Positions 42,618-52,176 of a DNA stretch of 64,000 nt are shown one piece after another. This stretch comes from Streptomyces sp. B1I3. Its GTDB lineage: Bacteria; Actinomycetota; Actinomycetes; Streptomycetales; Streptomycetaceae. Made by a program: the position numbers and the translations under genes. Each line of letters begins with the position of its first letter. The stretch's first letter is position 1. Location of the stretch: positions 744,001 through 808,000 of the forward strand of contig NZ_JAUSYD010000001.1 in NCBI RefSeq assembly GCF_030816615.1, in the 5' to 3' direction. Under the pieces are notes generated by a model. That model was not told where the DNA came from and ran no database searches. It worked only from the letters and a program-made list of their open reading frames with translations.

Positions 42618-43295
42618 ATGTCCCCCTCTGCCGTCACCCCCCGTTACACCGTCCCCGGTCTCAGTGTTGAACAGGGCGGCAAGGTCATCGCCCTGCTCAG
42701 CATGCGTCTGCACGCTCTGAACGACCTCGCACTCACGCTCAAGCACATCCACTGGAACGTGGTCGGCCCTCATTTCATCGCCGTCCACGAAATGCTCGAT
42801 CCGCAGACGTCGGCGGTGAGGGAGATGGCCGACGAGGCTGCGGAGCGCATCTCGGCCCTGGGCGGCGCGCCCCAGGGGACGCCGGGCGTACTCGTCGCCG
42901 AACGCGCCTGGGAGGACTACAGCATCGGCCGCGCCGACGCGATCGCCCACCTCGGCGCTCTCGACCTGGTCTACGCCGGCCTGATCCAGTCTCACCGCCA
43001 CGCGGCCGAGGAGATCGAGGACGTCGACCCCGTCACCCAGGACCTGCTGATCACCCAGCTCCGCGACCTGGAGAAGTTCCAGTGGTTCGTACGGGCCCAC
43101 CTGGAGACCGGCTCCGGCCGGCTCACCACTGCCGGCACGGAACGCGAAGTGCAGGCGGCCCGGGCCGCGAAGGAGGGCGCCACGAGCGCGGAGGCTCCGC
43201 GCAAGGCGGCGAAGAAGTCCCCGGCCAAGAAGAGCGCGGCCAAGAAGACGACCGCCAAGAGGACGACCGCCAGCCGGAACCGGACCTCCCGCTGA
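42618..43295 (+). CDS. dps: Dps-family ferritin-like DNA-protection protein
   Basis: A 225-residue Dps protein. Residues about 20-175 are the four-helix ferritin core with the inter-subunit ferroxidase residues (LKHIHWNVVGPHFIAVHEMLD: His, His, Asp, Glu). It should form a 12-subunit shell that oxidises and stores iron with hydrogen peroxide. Residues about 190-225 are a Lys/Ala/Thr-rich tail ([20 protein letters not shown]) that likely binds DNA. ATG 42618 has GGAG 4 bases upstream. A very strong terminator follows. Confidence 0.92.
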   Translation: MSPSAVTPRYTVPGLSVEQGGKVIALLSMRLHALNDLALTLKHIHWNVVGPHFIAVHEMLDPQTSAVREMADEAAERISALGGAPQGTPGVLVAERAWEDYSIGRADAIAHLGALDLVYAGLIQSHRHAAEEIEDVDPVTQDLLITQLRDLEKFQWFVRAHLETGSGRLTTAGTEREVQAARAAKEGATSAEAPRKAAKKSPAKKSAAKKTTAKRTTASRNRTSR

Positions 43296-43334
43296 ACGAC
43301 TGCCGGCTCCGGCGCGGGAGAAGAACACGACCAG

Positions 43335-43385
43335 CCCCCCGACTGTGCGCCCGCCGGATGATCCGGTGGGCGCACAGTCGGGGGG
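43335..43385. terminator. Strong bidirectional terminator between dps and gvpK
   Basis: A perfect 18-base-pair inverted repeat (43335-43352 with 43368-43385), 15-base loop, between the converging dps and gas vesicle transcripts. Confidence 0.88.
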
Positions 43386-43402
43386 CACAGGCACGTGAGC
43401 CG

Positions 43403-43681
43403 TCAGTCGCGGGGCAGCAGACTTCCCAGCGGGCCGAGGTCGAGATTGAGGTCCTCCGGACGCACCCCGTGCTGCTCACAGAGTTCCGCCATGCGTTCGT
43501 CGAGGAGCATGAGTGTCGTCCCGATCTCGTCCACCTGGCGGTCGGTGAGGTCCCCCTGGTCGATACGGCGGATGGCCTGGCGTTCCATCAGCTGACGGAG
43601 CAGTTCCACCACCGTCAGCACCAGCGCCACGAGGTCCCTTCCCAACCGGTCGGGGTCCACGTCCAGTCGCGAGTCCGTCAC
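43403..43681 (-). CDS. gvpK: Gas vesicle protein GvpK
   Basis: A 92-residue GvpK. LDVDPDRLGRDLVALVLTVVELLRQLMERQAIRRID is the long conserved helix, and DRQVDEIGTTLMLLDERMAEL the second. GvpK is an accessory protein needed for gas vesicle assembly. Last gene of the cluster. GTG 43681 has GGAGG 6 bases upstream and overlaps the end of gvpS by four bases, so translation is coupled. Confidence 0.9.
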   Translation of the reverse strand: MTDSRLDVDPDRLGRDLVALVLTVVELLRQLMERQAIRRIDQGDLTDRQVDEIGTTLMLLDERMAELCEQHGVRPEDLNLDLGPLGSLLPRD

Positions 43682-43905
43682 AGCGGTCCTCCGTCCGCCC
43701 ACGGGGCCGGTACACGCTCGTTGACCGAGGAGAGCAGGGCGTGCAGCGACAGCCGGACGAGTGGAACGTCGGCGATCGCGATCACGAGGTCTCCGCTGAT
43801 CACCACCCCCGTCGCCAGTAACCGGTCCAGCAGGTCGACGAGCGGCACGCCGATGGGTCCGGCCAAGGGCTCGGGATTGTCCCAGGGCACCACGTCGGTC
43901 GACAC
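43678..43905 (-). CDS. gvpS: Gas vesicle protein GvpS (GvpA/J family)
   Basis: A 75-residue GvpA-fold protein. PLVDLLDRLLATGVVISGDLVIAIADVPLVRLSLHALLSSV is the helix-strand-strand-helix core of GvpA-type shell or tip proteins. In Streptomyces clusters the paralogue in this position is called gvpS. GTG 43905 starts 4 bases after the gvpL stop; GGGAGG is inside the gvpL end. Confidence 0.85.
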   Translation of the reverse strand: MSTDVVPWDNPEPLAGPIGVPLVDLLDRLLATGVVISGDLVIAIADVPLVRLSLHALLSSVNERVPAPWADGGPL

Positions 43906-43909
43906 GGGC

Positions 43910-44713
43910 CTACACCTCCCCGATGAAGGAGTACGGGACCCAGGGTCCCGACAGTTCGATCTCGGCCCCTGTGCTGTCGCGCAGTTCCCGGGCGAGTCGG
44001 CCGAGCTCGTGGGATCGGTGCTCCGCCACCAGGTAGGTGGCGTTGAGGACCTGGAGCCGGCTGCTCCCGGTGAGCTCGGGACCGTGGAGCCGCAGTCCGC
44101 GGACCGCCGCGGCCACGCTTCGGAACGCCGCGTCCACCGTGTCGGCGACGCGGAGCGACTCCTCGTGCCGGCGTTCGCGCCGGGCCTGCACCCCGCGCTT
44201 GCGGTCCAGGTACGCGCGTCCCGCCCCCGGGGCCGGGCGCGACCGGCCGGCCGGCGTCCCGGGCAGGGGGCGCGGTTCCTCCGCGGACGGTGTCGCCGCG
44301 TACACCTTGACACCCCACTCCGAGTGGTCGGCGGTACGCTCCAGCGCGACCCGGAACCGTGTGGTCTCGGCGATCAGTGCCTGGCGGGCCCGCTCCTCCC
44401 CGCGGTAGAGGGTGGCCAGCGGCAGGGGAACGGTGGGGCACGTGGCGGCGGCGGCCGACACGACGTGGTGGTGGGCGCGCGCGTACCGTTCCAGCTCACT
44501 GCGGTCTGACATACGGACCTGCCACGCCTCATCGGTGAAGTCGGCTGCGGGCACGGTCTGCACGATCGCTGTCAGCCTGCCGCATCGCAGTGCTCGCAGC
44601 GGCGTGCCCACCGCGAAGCCCGGCACGTCTGCGAAGAGTGCCGGGTCCGGGGCGTCGCAGACCGCGAACACGTACAGGGCGGCGTCCGAGGAATCGGGTC
44701 CCCACTCCGTCAT
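43910..44713 (-). CDS. gvpL: Gas vesicle protein GvpL/GvpF family
   Basis: A 267-residue GvpL/F protein. DAALYVFAVCDAPD is the first strand, RALRCGRLTAIVQTVP the next, HHHVVSAAAATCPTVPLPLATLYRGEE the conserved middle, and LNATYLVAEHRSHELGRLARELRD with a final PWVPYSFIGE the second domain. The GvpF/L proteins bind GvpA during assembly. About 60 residues in the middle (EEPRPLPGTPAGRSRPAPGA) are low complexity. AAGGAG lies 11 bases before ATG 44713. Confidence 0.9.
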   Translation of the reverse strand: MTEWGPDSSDAALYVFAVCDAPDPALFADVPGFAVGTPLRALRCGRLTAIVQTVPAADFTDEAWQVRMSDRSELERYARAHHHVVSAAAATCPTVPLPLATLYRGEERARQALIAETTRFRVALERTADHSEWGVKVYAATPSAEEPRPLPGTPAGRSRPAPGAGRAYLDRKRGVQARRERRHEESLRVADTVDAAFRSVAAAVRGLRLHGPELTGSSRLQVLNATYLVAEHRSHELGRLARELRDSTGAEIELSGPWVPYSFIGEV

Positions 44714-44732
44714 GTGGCTCGGTTCTCCTTGC

Positions 44733-45068
44733 TCATCGTTCGGTCTGCGTGTCGTCCTGCTTCGACTCGAGCGCCTCGAGACGCTCACGCAGTTCACGGT
44801 TCTCGTCCTGGAGTGCGTCGCGGGCGGCGCGCGAACTCAGCGCGGGGTCCGTCTCCCACCAGTCGATGCCTGCCTTCTTGGCCGTGTCCACGGAGGCGAC
44901 GAAAAGTCGGAGCCGAATGGTGAGCAGCTCGATGTCGAGAAGGTCGATCTTGATGTCGCCCGCGATGACGATGCCTTTGTCGAGGACTCGTTCGAGGATG
45001 TCGGCGAGATTGGTGTTCTGCGGCCCGGGAACGGGATAGGCCTCCCTTGCGAAGTCGAGGTCGGTCAC
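44733..45068 (-). CDS. gvpJ: Gas vesicle protein GvpJ (GvpA/J family)
   Basis: A 111-residue GvpA-like protein: NLADILERVLDKGIVIAGDIKIDLLDIELLTIRLRLFVASVDTAKKAGIDWWETDPAL is the conserved core, extended by a coiled-coil tail (ALQDENRELRERLEALESKQ). GvpJ is thought to cap the vesicle tip or nucleate the shell. GTG 45068 overlaps the gvpZ stop (GTGA), with GGAGGAGG just before it, so they are coupled. Confidence 0.88.
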   Translation of the reverse strand: MTDLDFAREAYPVPGPQNTNLADILERVLDKGIVIAGDIKIDLLDIELLTIRLRLFVASVDTAKKAGIDWWETDPALSSRAARDALQDENRELRERLEALESKQDDTQTER

Positions 45069-46180
45069 CGCCTCCTCCGTCCGCGCCGGTTCGCCGGGGA
45101 GACGTCTTCGTCCTCGTCTTCGTCCTCGTCCTCGTCCTCTTCTTCGTCCCCGTCTTCGTCTTCGTCCTCCCACTCACCGTCCTCGTCGGCCTCCTCCTCG
45201 TCGTCTTCCGGCTCCTCTTCCTCCCCTTCCTCTTCCTCGTCGTCCTCGTCGGGCTCTTCCTCCTCCTCGTCCTCTGCGCCGGATTCCTGGTCCTCGTACT
45301 CCGAGTCGCCCTCGTCGCCCTCGTCGCCCTCGTCGTTTTCGTTCTGCGCTTCCTCTTCCTCCACGGCGTCTTCGTGCGACACGACGACTTCCCCGTCGCG
45401 GATCTCACCGCGCCAGCCCTCGGGCTCCTCGTCGGTGAGCGTGACGAACCGCTGGAAGTGTTTGAAGTCCAGCCGCATACGCCGGCCCTGGACCCGCCAC
45501 AGATTGCCGGTCTTCTCGAAGAAACCGGACGGGTAGTACTCCACCACCAGAACGATCCGGGTCAGGCTCGGCGCCAGTTCGTGGAAGCTGACAGCTCCAC
45601 GGGTGGAGCCCTTGGCTCCCTCAGAGGTCCACACGATGCGGTCGTCCGGCACCTGCTCCTGCACCGTCGCCTTGAAGCTGCGTGAGGACGGACCGATCTT
45701 CACCTTCCAGTCACTCGACATCTCGTCGCTCTTCGAGACGTCGTGCACGCCCTTCGCGAAGCTGCTGAACTTGTCGTACTGCGTCCAGTGGTCGTACGCG
45801 GTACGCAGGGGCACTCCCACATCGAGGACCTCGATGATGTTCATGGATTTGCCGCCGCTGGACTTGCGCTTGCCCTTTCCCCCACCGCCGCCGAACGCGT
45901 CCTTGGCCTTGTCCACGACGTTGTCCTTGACGCTCTTGGCCTTCCCCGCCACCATCGCCTTCACGGGCGAGTCGCCCTGGAGGACGCGAGAGCCGATGTC
46001 CGGCAGTGAGCCCCCGTTCTCGGCGATGTCGGAGAGCTGTCCCGTGACTCCCGACAGTTTGTCTCCGGCCTTTTCCGCGAACTTTCCAGCCTGGGCCCCG
46101 AGATAGTTGGTGAGCTCCTCGCGGAGGCGGTCCATGCCCGATTCCTTGGCCTCGGGCCCGTCCTTGTCCGTCCTGGCCAT
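45065..46180 (-). CDS. gvpZ: Gas vesicle cluster SRPBCC protein GvpZ with acidic tail
   Basis: A 371-residue protein found only in actinobacterial gas vesicle clusters. Residues 1 to about 110 are a helical, Gly/Lys-ended region. Residues about 112-255 are an SRPBCC lipid/ligand-binding fold ([52 protein letters not shown]). Residues about 270-360 are almost only Asp/Glu, ending in a basic NRRGRRRR. Its role is unknown. The acidic run is encoded by repetitive CTC/GTC-rich DNA that may be prone to slippage. It follows gvpY by 6 bases and overlaps gvpJ. Confidence 0.82.
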   Translation of the reverse strand: MARTDKDGPEAKESGMDRLREELTNYLGAQAGKFAEKAGDKLSGVTGQLSDIAENGGSLPDIGSRVLQGDSPVKAMVAGKAKSVKDNVVDKAKDAFGGGGGKGKRKSSGGKSMNIIEVLDVGVPLRTAYDHWTQYDKFSSFAKGVHDVSKSDEMSSDWKVKIGPSSRSFKATVQEQVPDDRIVWTSEGAKGSTRGAVSFHELAPSLTRIVLVVEYYPSGFFEKTGNLWRVQGRRMRLDFKHFQRFVTLTDEEPEGWRGEIRDGEVVVSHEDAVEEEEAQNENDEGDEGDEGDSEYEDQESGAEDEEEEEPDEDDEEEEGEEEEPEDDEEEADEDGEWEDEDEDGDEEEDEDEDEDEDEDVSPANRRGRRRR

Positions 46181-46186
46181 GGCTGC

Positions 46187-47149
<963 letters not shown>

Positions 47150-47156
47150 GAGTGAG

Positions 47157-47411
47157 TCACCTTCGATGGTTCGGCGCGGTGCGGACCCGTCCGGCGTGCA
47201 GCCGGTCGAGCAGTTCCTCCTCTTCCCGTTCGAACTCCTCCAGGCTGATGTTGCCGTCCTCGAGTTCCTGGTTCAGCGCAGCCAGCTGCGCCCGGATCAC
47301 ATGGGGGTCGTGCAGCTCCCTGTCGGCCGCTTCGTTCACCTTCTCCGCCACCCAGATCACACCGCGTACCGGTGCGAGAGGCAGCAGGAGCAGACCGCTG
47401 AACAGACCCAT
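47157..47411 (-). CDS. gvpG: Gas vesicle protein GvpG
   Basis: An 84-residue GvpG: a hydrophobic start (MGLFSGLLLLPLAPVRGVIWVAEKV) followed by a charged coiled coil (IRAQLAALNQELEDGNISLEEFEREEEELLDRLH). GvpG is a minor assembly factor. The gene starts one base after the gvpF stop (TGACATG), so it is translationally coupled. Confidence 0.9.
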   Translation of the reverse strand: MGLFSGLLLLPLAPVRGVIWVAEKVNEAADRELHDPHVIRAQLAALNQELEDGNISLEEFEREEEELLDRLHAGRVRTAPNHRR

Positions 47412-47412
47412 G

Positions 47413-48162
47413 TCAGAGCCCCGCTGCCGGTTTCCGGGCGGCTCGCGAGGAGACGAAGCTGTAGCAGGGCAGCGGCCCGGCGACGCGGAGCTCCACGTGG
47501 TCGCGGTGGGCGGTGGCGAACCGCTCCGCCGCCGCCCGGAAGTCATCGCTGTCGCCGCGGTCCACGAGGAAGGACACGTTGAGCGCGCATCCGTGGACCT
47601 CGGGCCCGGTGGCCACCGCACGGGCCATGGGGGTCAGCGTGCGAAGGATCTTCTTCCCCGCGTCGGCCGCCCGGCGTGACAGGGCGGTGGCCACGGCCTC
47701 GCCGAGCCGCACGCTCGCCTCGTACCCGGGTCGTCGGCGCACTTCCTCGCGCAGTCGTCGTACCGTCTTCTCCTCGGCGACGACGACCGCGAGAGAGTCC
47801 TGAGCCGGGAGCGCCTTGAGGTTGATCTCCACCCCCCGGGACAGGTGCCGCAGGGTGGCGAGGTGGTCGTCCTTCGCCCCGGCCAGCTGCGAGCGCACCG
47901 CGTCCTCGTCCGGGGCGACCATGCCGAAGCGCATGGGCAGCACCGGGCCGCGGTCCGTGAGACGCAGCAGCAGGTCCTGGTGGGCCAACAGGTCGCGTCG
48001 CCTCGCCCGGAGCTGCGGTGGCGCGTCACTCACGACGGCGGTCACCGGGCCCTGTGCGAGCAGCCGCAGCGCCGCCGGGGGGGCGCCCACACCGGTTGCG
48101 TCCGACGGGAGCGGCTCCCCCGTCGGGATGACCGCGTAGACGTACACTCCGCCCGCTGCCAC
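47413..48162 (-). CDS. gvpF: Gas vesicle protein GvpF (GvpL/F family)
   Basis: A 249-residue GvpL/F-family protein: GGVYVYAVIPTGE, GPVTAVVSDAP, HQDLLLRLTDRGPVLPMRFGMVAPDEDAV, ALNVSFLVDRGDSDDF and LRVAGPLPCYSFVS are its conserved segments. GvpF is known to bind GvpA and guide nucleation at the growing vesicle end. GTG 48162 starts 3 bases after the gvpA stop. Confidence 0.92.
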   Translation of the reverse strand: MAAGGVYVYAVIPTGEPLPSDATGVGAPPAALRLLAQGPVTAVVSDAPPQLRARRRDLLAHQDLLLRLTDRGPVLPMRFGMVAPDEDAVRSQLAGAKDDHLATLRHLSRGVEINLKALPAQDSLAVVVAEEKTVRRLREEVRRRPGYEASVRLGEAVATALSRRAADAGKKILRTLTPMARAVATGPEVHGCALNVSFLVDRGDSDDFRAAAERFATAHRDHVELRVAGPLPCYSFVSSRAARKPAAGL

Positions 48163-48165
48163 TGC

Positions 48166-48624
48166 TCACGCCTCCACGCGGCGGCGCTTGTTCGCGCCGT
48201 CGCGTGCCGGGGCCCGGCGTTTCCTGGGCCGCTCCTGCGGCTCCTCCTCCTGCTCGTCGTACTCGTCCTCGCCGCCCCCCACCGCCTTGCGCACGGTGTC
48301 GCCGACGGAGTCGGCGGCCCTGCGCACCTTGCGCTTGCCGATCGACTTGGCGGCGCGTCCCCCGAGAAGTTCGGGGATGGTGGTGCTACCCGAGTCCCGC
48401 TCCAGGTCGAGCCGGTTGCACGCCTCCGCGAAGCGCAGGTAGGTGTCCACACTCGCGATGACGATGCGCGCGTCTATCTTGAGGATCTCGATGCCGACCA
48501 GGGAGACCCTGACGAACACGTCGATGACCATGCCCCGGTCGAGGATGAGTTCCAGGACGTCGTAGAGGGTGCCGGCACGGGGCGGGCACGGCGCGACTTC
48601 GTCGGCGTACGTGGTCGTGGTCAT
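48166..48624 (-). CDS. gvpA: Gas vesicle protein GvpA (major shell protein family, extended)
   Basis: A 152-residue GvpA/J-family protein. The shell-type core is at about residues 19-90: [50 protein letters not shown]. Classical GvpA is about 70 residues; here about 60 extra residues follow, first basic ([17 protein letters not shown]), then acidic ([15 protein letters not shown]), then basic again ([18 protein letters not shown]). Such extended GvpA proteins are usual in Streptomyces, in which gas vesicles have not been seen. ATG 48624 has AAGGA about 7 bases upstream. Second gene of the cluster after gvpO. Confidence 0.9.
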   Translation of the reverse strand: MTTTTYADEVAPCPPRAGTLYDVLELILDRGMVIDVFVRVSLVGIEILKIDARIVIASVDTYLRFAEACNRLDLERDSGSTTIPELLGGRAAKSIGKRKVRRAADSVGDTVRKAVGGGEDEYDEQEEEPQERPRKRRAPARDGANKRRRVEA

Positions 48625-48657
48625 GGAGCGTCCTTCCGTGTGGGGGGGAACAACGGG

Positions 48658-48978
48658 TCACTCGTCGGCGGCACCCCGCCGATAACGGCGGACCCTGCTG
48701 TACTCCATGAGTGCGCCCCGGTCGTCGAGCTGCACCTCGTAGGAGGCCATCAGGCTCGTGGTGTCCGGGATGCGAGGTACTTCGAGTACGTCCACGACGA
48801 CGCACCATCCGTCGTCGTTCCGCCGCACGGCCGACACGCCCTCCGCCGGGTGGCAGATCAGGCGTTCGAGGCTCTCGCAGGCAGCGCGGGCGGCGTGCTC
48901 GGGGCCTCGTGCTGACGAGGTGCGGGGGGCTGCCGTCTTCGTGGACCGATCGGCATGCGCGCGACGATTCTCTGCCAT
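48658..48978 (-). CDS. gvpO: Gas vesicle protein GvpO
   Basis: A 106-residue GvpO: AARAACESLERLICHPAEGVSAVRRNDDGWCVVVDVLEVPRIPDTTSLMASYEVQLDDRGALMEYSRVRRYRR is the whole family domain. In haloarchaea GvpO is needed for vesicle formation and acts as a regulator; here it opens the operon. ATG 48978 lacks a clear ribosome site; an in-frame GTG at 48996 with GGAG three bases upstream is an alternative start. Confidence 0.88.
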   Translation of the reverse strand: MAENRRAHADRSTKTAAPRTSSARGPEHAARAACESLERLICHPAEGVSAVRRNDDGWCVVVDVLEVPRIPDTTSLMASYEVQLDDRGALMEYSRVRRYRRGAADE

Positions 48979-49134
48979 GGAATCAAGTCTGATCACAATC
49001 TCCGGCGGCGCATCCGGAGCGGCCGGGCCGGCGCCGAGTGCCCCGCTCCCGGCCGGGCCGGCGCGGAGCGACCCGCTCACCCCTTCGGCGTTCCGGCAGG
49101 ACGCCGGGTGCGGGACGCGTGCACAGTCGTAGTC

Positions 49135-49578
49135 ATGAGCGGAAACGGTGGCGTGGGAGCACGCGATGACGAGCACGAGCGCCCGCCCGGGGTCACGGAC
49201 ACCACGGTCGAGGCACTCGGGGCGCTGTCCGAGGCGCTGGAGACGGTGGAGCGGGCCAGGGGCCAGCTGTACGGTTTCCACCAGCTGACCGGGGGCGCGG
49301 ACCTGACTCTGGACAGGGCGGTGGAACTGCTCCGGACGGCCGGCCACGCGGCTCATGCCGACCTGGTGGAGCGGGAGATCCTCGGGCGGAACGTCCTCCC
49401 GGGCTGTTGGACCTTTCAGGTGATCGAGGCGTACGACGACACCTACTACCGGCCGTTCGCCGAGGTCGAGAAGCGGGTGCGGCAAGAACTCGTGGGTGGG
49501 CGCCAGCACCTGTACGAGGCGGAGATGAAGCAGGCCCGCCGCACGCACGGGCATCCCCAGCACACCGATCGGCCCTGA
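49135..49578 (+). CDS. Hypothetical protein coupled to PHP-domain gene
   Basis: A 147-residue protein of a kind seen in many Streptomyces but without a named function. It is mainly helical (TTVEALGALSEALETVERARGQLYGFHQLTGGADLTLDRAVELLRTAGHAAHADLVERE) with a conserved-looking WTFQVIEAYDDTYYRPFAEVEKRVR. No membrane segment. The next gene starts one base after its stop codon, so the two are translationally coupled. It is divergent from gvpO. Confidence 0.65.
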   Translation: MSGNGGVGARDDEHERPPGVTDTTVEALGALSEALETVERARGQLYGFHQLTGGADLTLDRAVELLRTAGHAAHADLVEREILGRNVLPGCWTFQVIEAYDDTYYRPFAEVEKRVRQELVGGRQHLYEAEMKQARRTHGHPQHTDRP

Positions 49579-49579
49579 C

Positions 49580-50599
49580 GTGGAGCCGGTCACCGCACTG
49601 CGGCGGATCGCCTTTCTGCTGGAGCGCTCCCAAGCGGCCACCTACCGGGTGAAGGCGTTCCGTACGGCTGCCGAGGCTGTCGCGGCCATGGACGGACAGG
49701 AGCTGACGGACCGGGTGACGCGCGGAACACTGGAAACCGTGCGCGGCATCGGCCCCAAGACGGCCCAGGTGATCCGGGAGTCACTGTCCGGGGACACTCC
49801 CCGATACCTCGAACGGCTCGAGGAAGAGGGCTCGGCGCCCCTGGCGACACAGGGTGAATCACTTCGCGCGGCGCTTCGCGGTGACTGCCATGTCCACTCG
49901 GACTGGTCCGACGGCGGCAGCGGCATCGAGGAGATGGGACGCACGGCCGCGGAGCTGGGCCACGAGTGGGCGGTACTCACCGACCACTCCCCCCGGCTCA
50001 CCGTGGCCAACGGTCTGTCGCCCGAGCGGCTCAGGCGGCAACTGGACGTCGTCGCGGAGCTCAACCGGAGCTGGGCGCCCTTCCGTCTCCTCACCGGCAT
50101 CGAGTGCGACATCCTGGCCGACGGCTCCCTCGACCAGGAACCCGAACTGCTCGAGCGCCTCGACCTGGTCGTCGTCTCGGTCCACTCGAAGCTGCGCATG
50201 GACGCGAAGGCGATGACGGCGCGGATGATCGCGGCCGTACGCAATCCGCACGCGGACGTCCTGGGTCACTGCACAGGACGTCTCCTCTCCGGACGCACAC
50301 GGCCGCAGTCGGCGTTCGACGCCGATCAGGTGTTCGCCGCGTGCGCGGAGGCGGGGACGGCGGTGGAGATCAACTGCCGGCCGGAACGGCTCGACCCCCC
50401 GCGCGACCTGCTCAGGCAGGCGGTGGCGGCGGGGGTCCTGTTCTCGATCGACACCGACGCGCACGCTCCGGGCCAGTTGGACTGGCAGGCGTACGGCTGT
50501 GCGCGGGCCGAGGAGTGCCGGGTACCCGCCGAGCGGGTCGTCACCACCTGGACGGAGCGGCGGCTGCTGGACTGGACGGGGCGCAGGACGCACCGGTAG
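49580..50599 (+). CDS. PHP-domain metal-dependent phosphoesterase with helix-hairpin-helix
   Basis: A 339-residue protein. Residues 1-85 resemble the first domain of DNA polymerase X (RIAFLLERSQAATYRVKAFRTAAEAV; helix-hairpin-helix VRGIGPKTAQVIRE). Residues about 100-325 are a PHP domain with the metal ligands HVHSDWSDG, LTDHSPR, GIECDIL, VSVHSK, VLGHCTGR and DTDAHAPG. PolX proteins carry such a PHP domain with 3'-5' exonuclease activity; here the nucleotidyl transferase part is missing, so this is probably a nuclease or phosphatase acting on DNA ends. GTG 49580. Confidence 0.85.
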   Translation: MEPVTALRRIAFLLERSQAATYRVKAFRTAAEAVAAMDGQELTDRVTRGTLETVRGIGPKTAQVIRESLSGDTPRYLERLEEEGSAPLATQGESLRAALRGDCHVHSDWSDGGSGIEEMGRTAAELGHEWAVLTDHSPRLTVANGLSPERLRRQLDVVAELNRSWAPFRLLTGIECDILADGSLDQEPELLERLDLVVVSVHSKLRMDAKAMTARMIAAVRNPHADVLGHCTGRLLSGRTRPQSAFDADQVFAACAEAGTAVEINCRPERLDPPRDLLRQAVAAGVLFSIDTDAHAPGQLDWQAYGCARAEECRVPAERVVTTWTERRLLDWTGRRTHR

Positions 50600-50617
50600 G
50601 CGGGGAAGCGGCGACGC

Positions 50618-51979
50618 TCACTCGGCCTTGGCGGTGGGAGGGCCCGCGTGCGGCGCCGCGACGCGGACCGCGATAAGGGCGACGTCGTCCGTGCCGGCTG
50701 CGGCGAGTCCGCCGAGCAGCTCGTCGCAGAACGTTTCCAGGGGTTCGCGGGCCAGGGCCGCCGCGCGGTGTCGTAGACGGTCCAGCCCACGGTCCAGGAC
50801 TTCGTCACGGCGTTCGACGAGGCCGTCGGTGTACAGCAGCACGGTCGAACTCGCCGGGAGCACGTCCGTGGCGTCCGGGCGGTGTTCGTCCGGATCCACA
50901 CCCAGCATCATGCTGCGGCCACCCTCCAGGAAGCGCGTTTCGCCCTCCCGGGTCACCAGCAGCGGTGGCGGGTGCCCCGCCACCGCGTAGTGCAGCTGCC
51001 ACGGGTCGGTGACCGTGAGCTTCTCGACCAAGGCGTAGATGCAGGTGAGTGTCTGGTGCGGGTAGAGGATGCCGGTGGCGGCGTCCAGCCGCGCAAGGAT
51101 CTTGCCGGGCGGCTCCTTCCGGTCGCAGGCGATGCCCCGCAGCATGTTGCGCATCTGGCTCATGGTGACCGCGGATCGCAGGTCGTGGCCCGCCACGTCA
51201 CCGATGATGAGCGCCGTGGCTCCTTCGGCCAGCACGAACGCGTCGTACCAGTCGCCACCGACCTGGGCCGTCGCCACGGCCGACTGGTAGCGGGCCGCGA
51301 TCTGGAGCGGGCCCCCGGCCGGCAGGTCGGGCAGGAGCGAGCGCTGGAGCCGCTCGGCGGTGTGCTGGGCGTCGTGGTGGAGGCGTGAGTTGTCGACGGC
51401 CAGGGCGACCCGGTGGGCGAGGTCCTCCACCAGGGCGATGACGTCCTTGTCGAGCGCGGCCTCCCGCGTGGTCCGTACGAGTGTGATGACGCCCAGGGTG
51501 TGACGCCGCGCCCGCAGTGGGGCGATGACCGCCGTGTCGGCGGCCGTCCGGCCGAAGATCTCGAGTTCCCGGGCGTGCAGGAGGTCGCCGGCGCGGTGGG
51601 GCGGGAGGAATTCCGTCAGGAGTACGGGACCGTTCCCGTGCAGGGCCCGTGCCGTCGCGGCGGCGGATCCCGCCGTCGGGGGGAGCAGCCCCTCGTGGAG
51701 CAGCCCGGCGGGCATCCGGTCGGCGTCACGGTGCTGGACGGCGACGCGGCGCAGTCGTCCGTCATGGTCCAGCAGGTCGACGGCGCACCAGTCGGCGAGC
51801 CCGGGGACGAGCGTGCGGCACAGGCGGCGGAGTCCGGCCTCCTCGTCCAGGGTGCTGCCCAGTGCCTCGGCGGCGTTGATCAGCAGGGTCAGCCGGTCCA
51901 GGGCGTGCTGGACCTCCTGATCGACCTCGTAGTCCGCCTCCGCGGGCTCGCCGTCCCGGTTGCTCCGGTCAGCGCACAT
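50618..51979 (-). CDS. GAF-PP2C (SpoIIE-type) serine phosphatase
   Basis: A 453-residue cytosolic protein. A GAF domain (about 40-200; RLTLLINAAEALGSTLDEEAGLRRLCRTLV, IAPLRARRHTLGVITLVRTTR) is followed by a PP2C domain (about 230-440) with the metal-binding motifs QVGGDWYDAF, GDVAGHDLRSAVTM, YTDGLVERRDE and DDVALIAVRV. It lacks a kinase domain, unlike the larger protein at 22743. It presumably dephosphorylates an anti-anti-sigma factor in response to a small molecule bound by GAF; no partner is adjacent. AAGGAG is 5 bases before ATG 51979. Confidence 0.88.
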   Translation of the reverse strand: MCADRSNRDGEPAEADYEVDQEVQHALDRLTLLINAAEALGSTLDEEAGLRRLCRTLVPGLADWCAVDLLDHDGRLRRVAVQHRDADRMPAGLLHEGLLPPTAGSAAATARALHGNGPVLLTEFLPPHRAGDLLHARELEIFGRTAADTAVIAPLRARRHTLGVITLVRTTREAALDKDVIALVEDLAHRVALAVDNSRLHHDAQHTAERLQRSLLPDLPAGGPLQIAARYQSAVATAQVGGDWYDAFVLAEGATALIIGDVAGHDLRSAVTMSQMRNMLRGIACDRKEPPGKILARLDAATGILYPHQTLTCIYALVEKLTVTDPWQLHYAVAGHPPPLLVTREGETRFLEGGRSMMLGVDPDEHRPDATDVLPASSTVLLYTDGLVERRDEVLDRGLDRLRHRAAALAREPLETFCDELLGGLAAAGTDDVALIAVRVAAPHAGPPTAKAE

Positions 51980-52176
51980 CCTGGCTCCTTGCGCCGGAGT
52001 ACCTCGGCGTCCGGCGGGACAGCCGTACCCGCCTGTGTCGATTGTCTGCCAGGCCCGGCTGCCCGGCACGCCCGGACGAGGCCCGCCGACGTGCACGAGC
52101 TCCGGCCCGCGCCCCGGCGTAGAGTCGATGAGGATCACCGGTGTGACTTCGCCGCATCACGGGGCAGGAGGGATCC

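Noticed and set aside
43335..43385. Inverted repeat ends of a transposon at the dps/gvpK junction
   Set aside because: The two arms are only 15 bases apart and lie between convergent genes, so this is a terminator hairpin.
49617..49631. A second near-match to the CebR consensus (GGAGCGCTCCCA core)
   Set aside because: It is within the coding sequence of the PHP gene, matches only 12 of 14 bases, and encodes conserved residues LERSQ.
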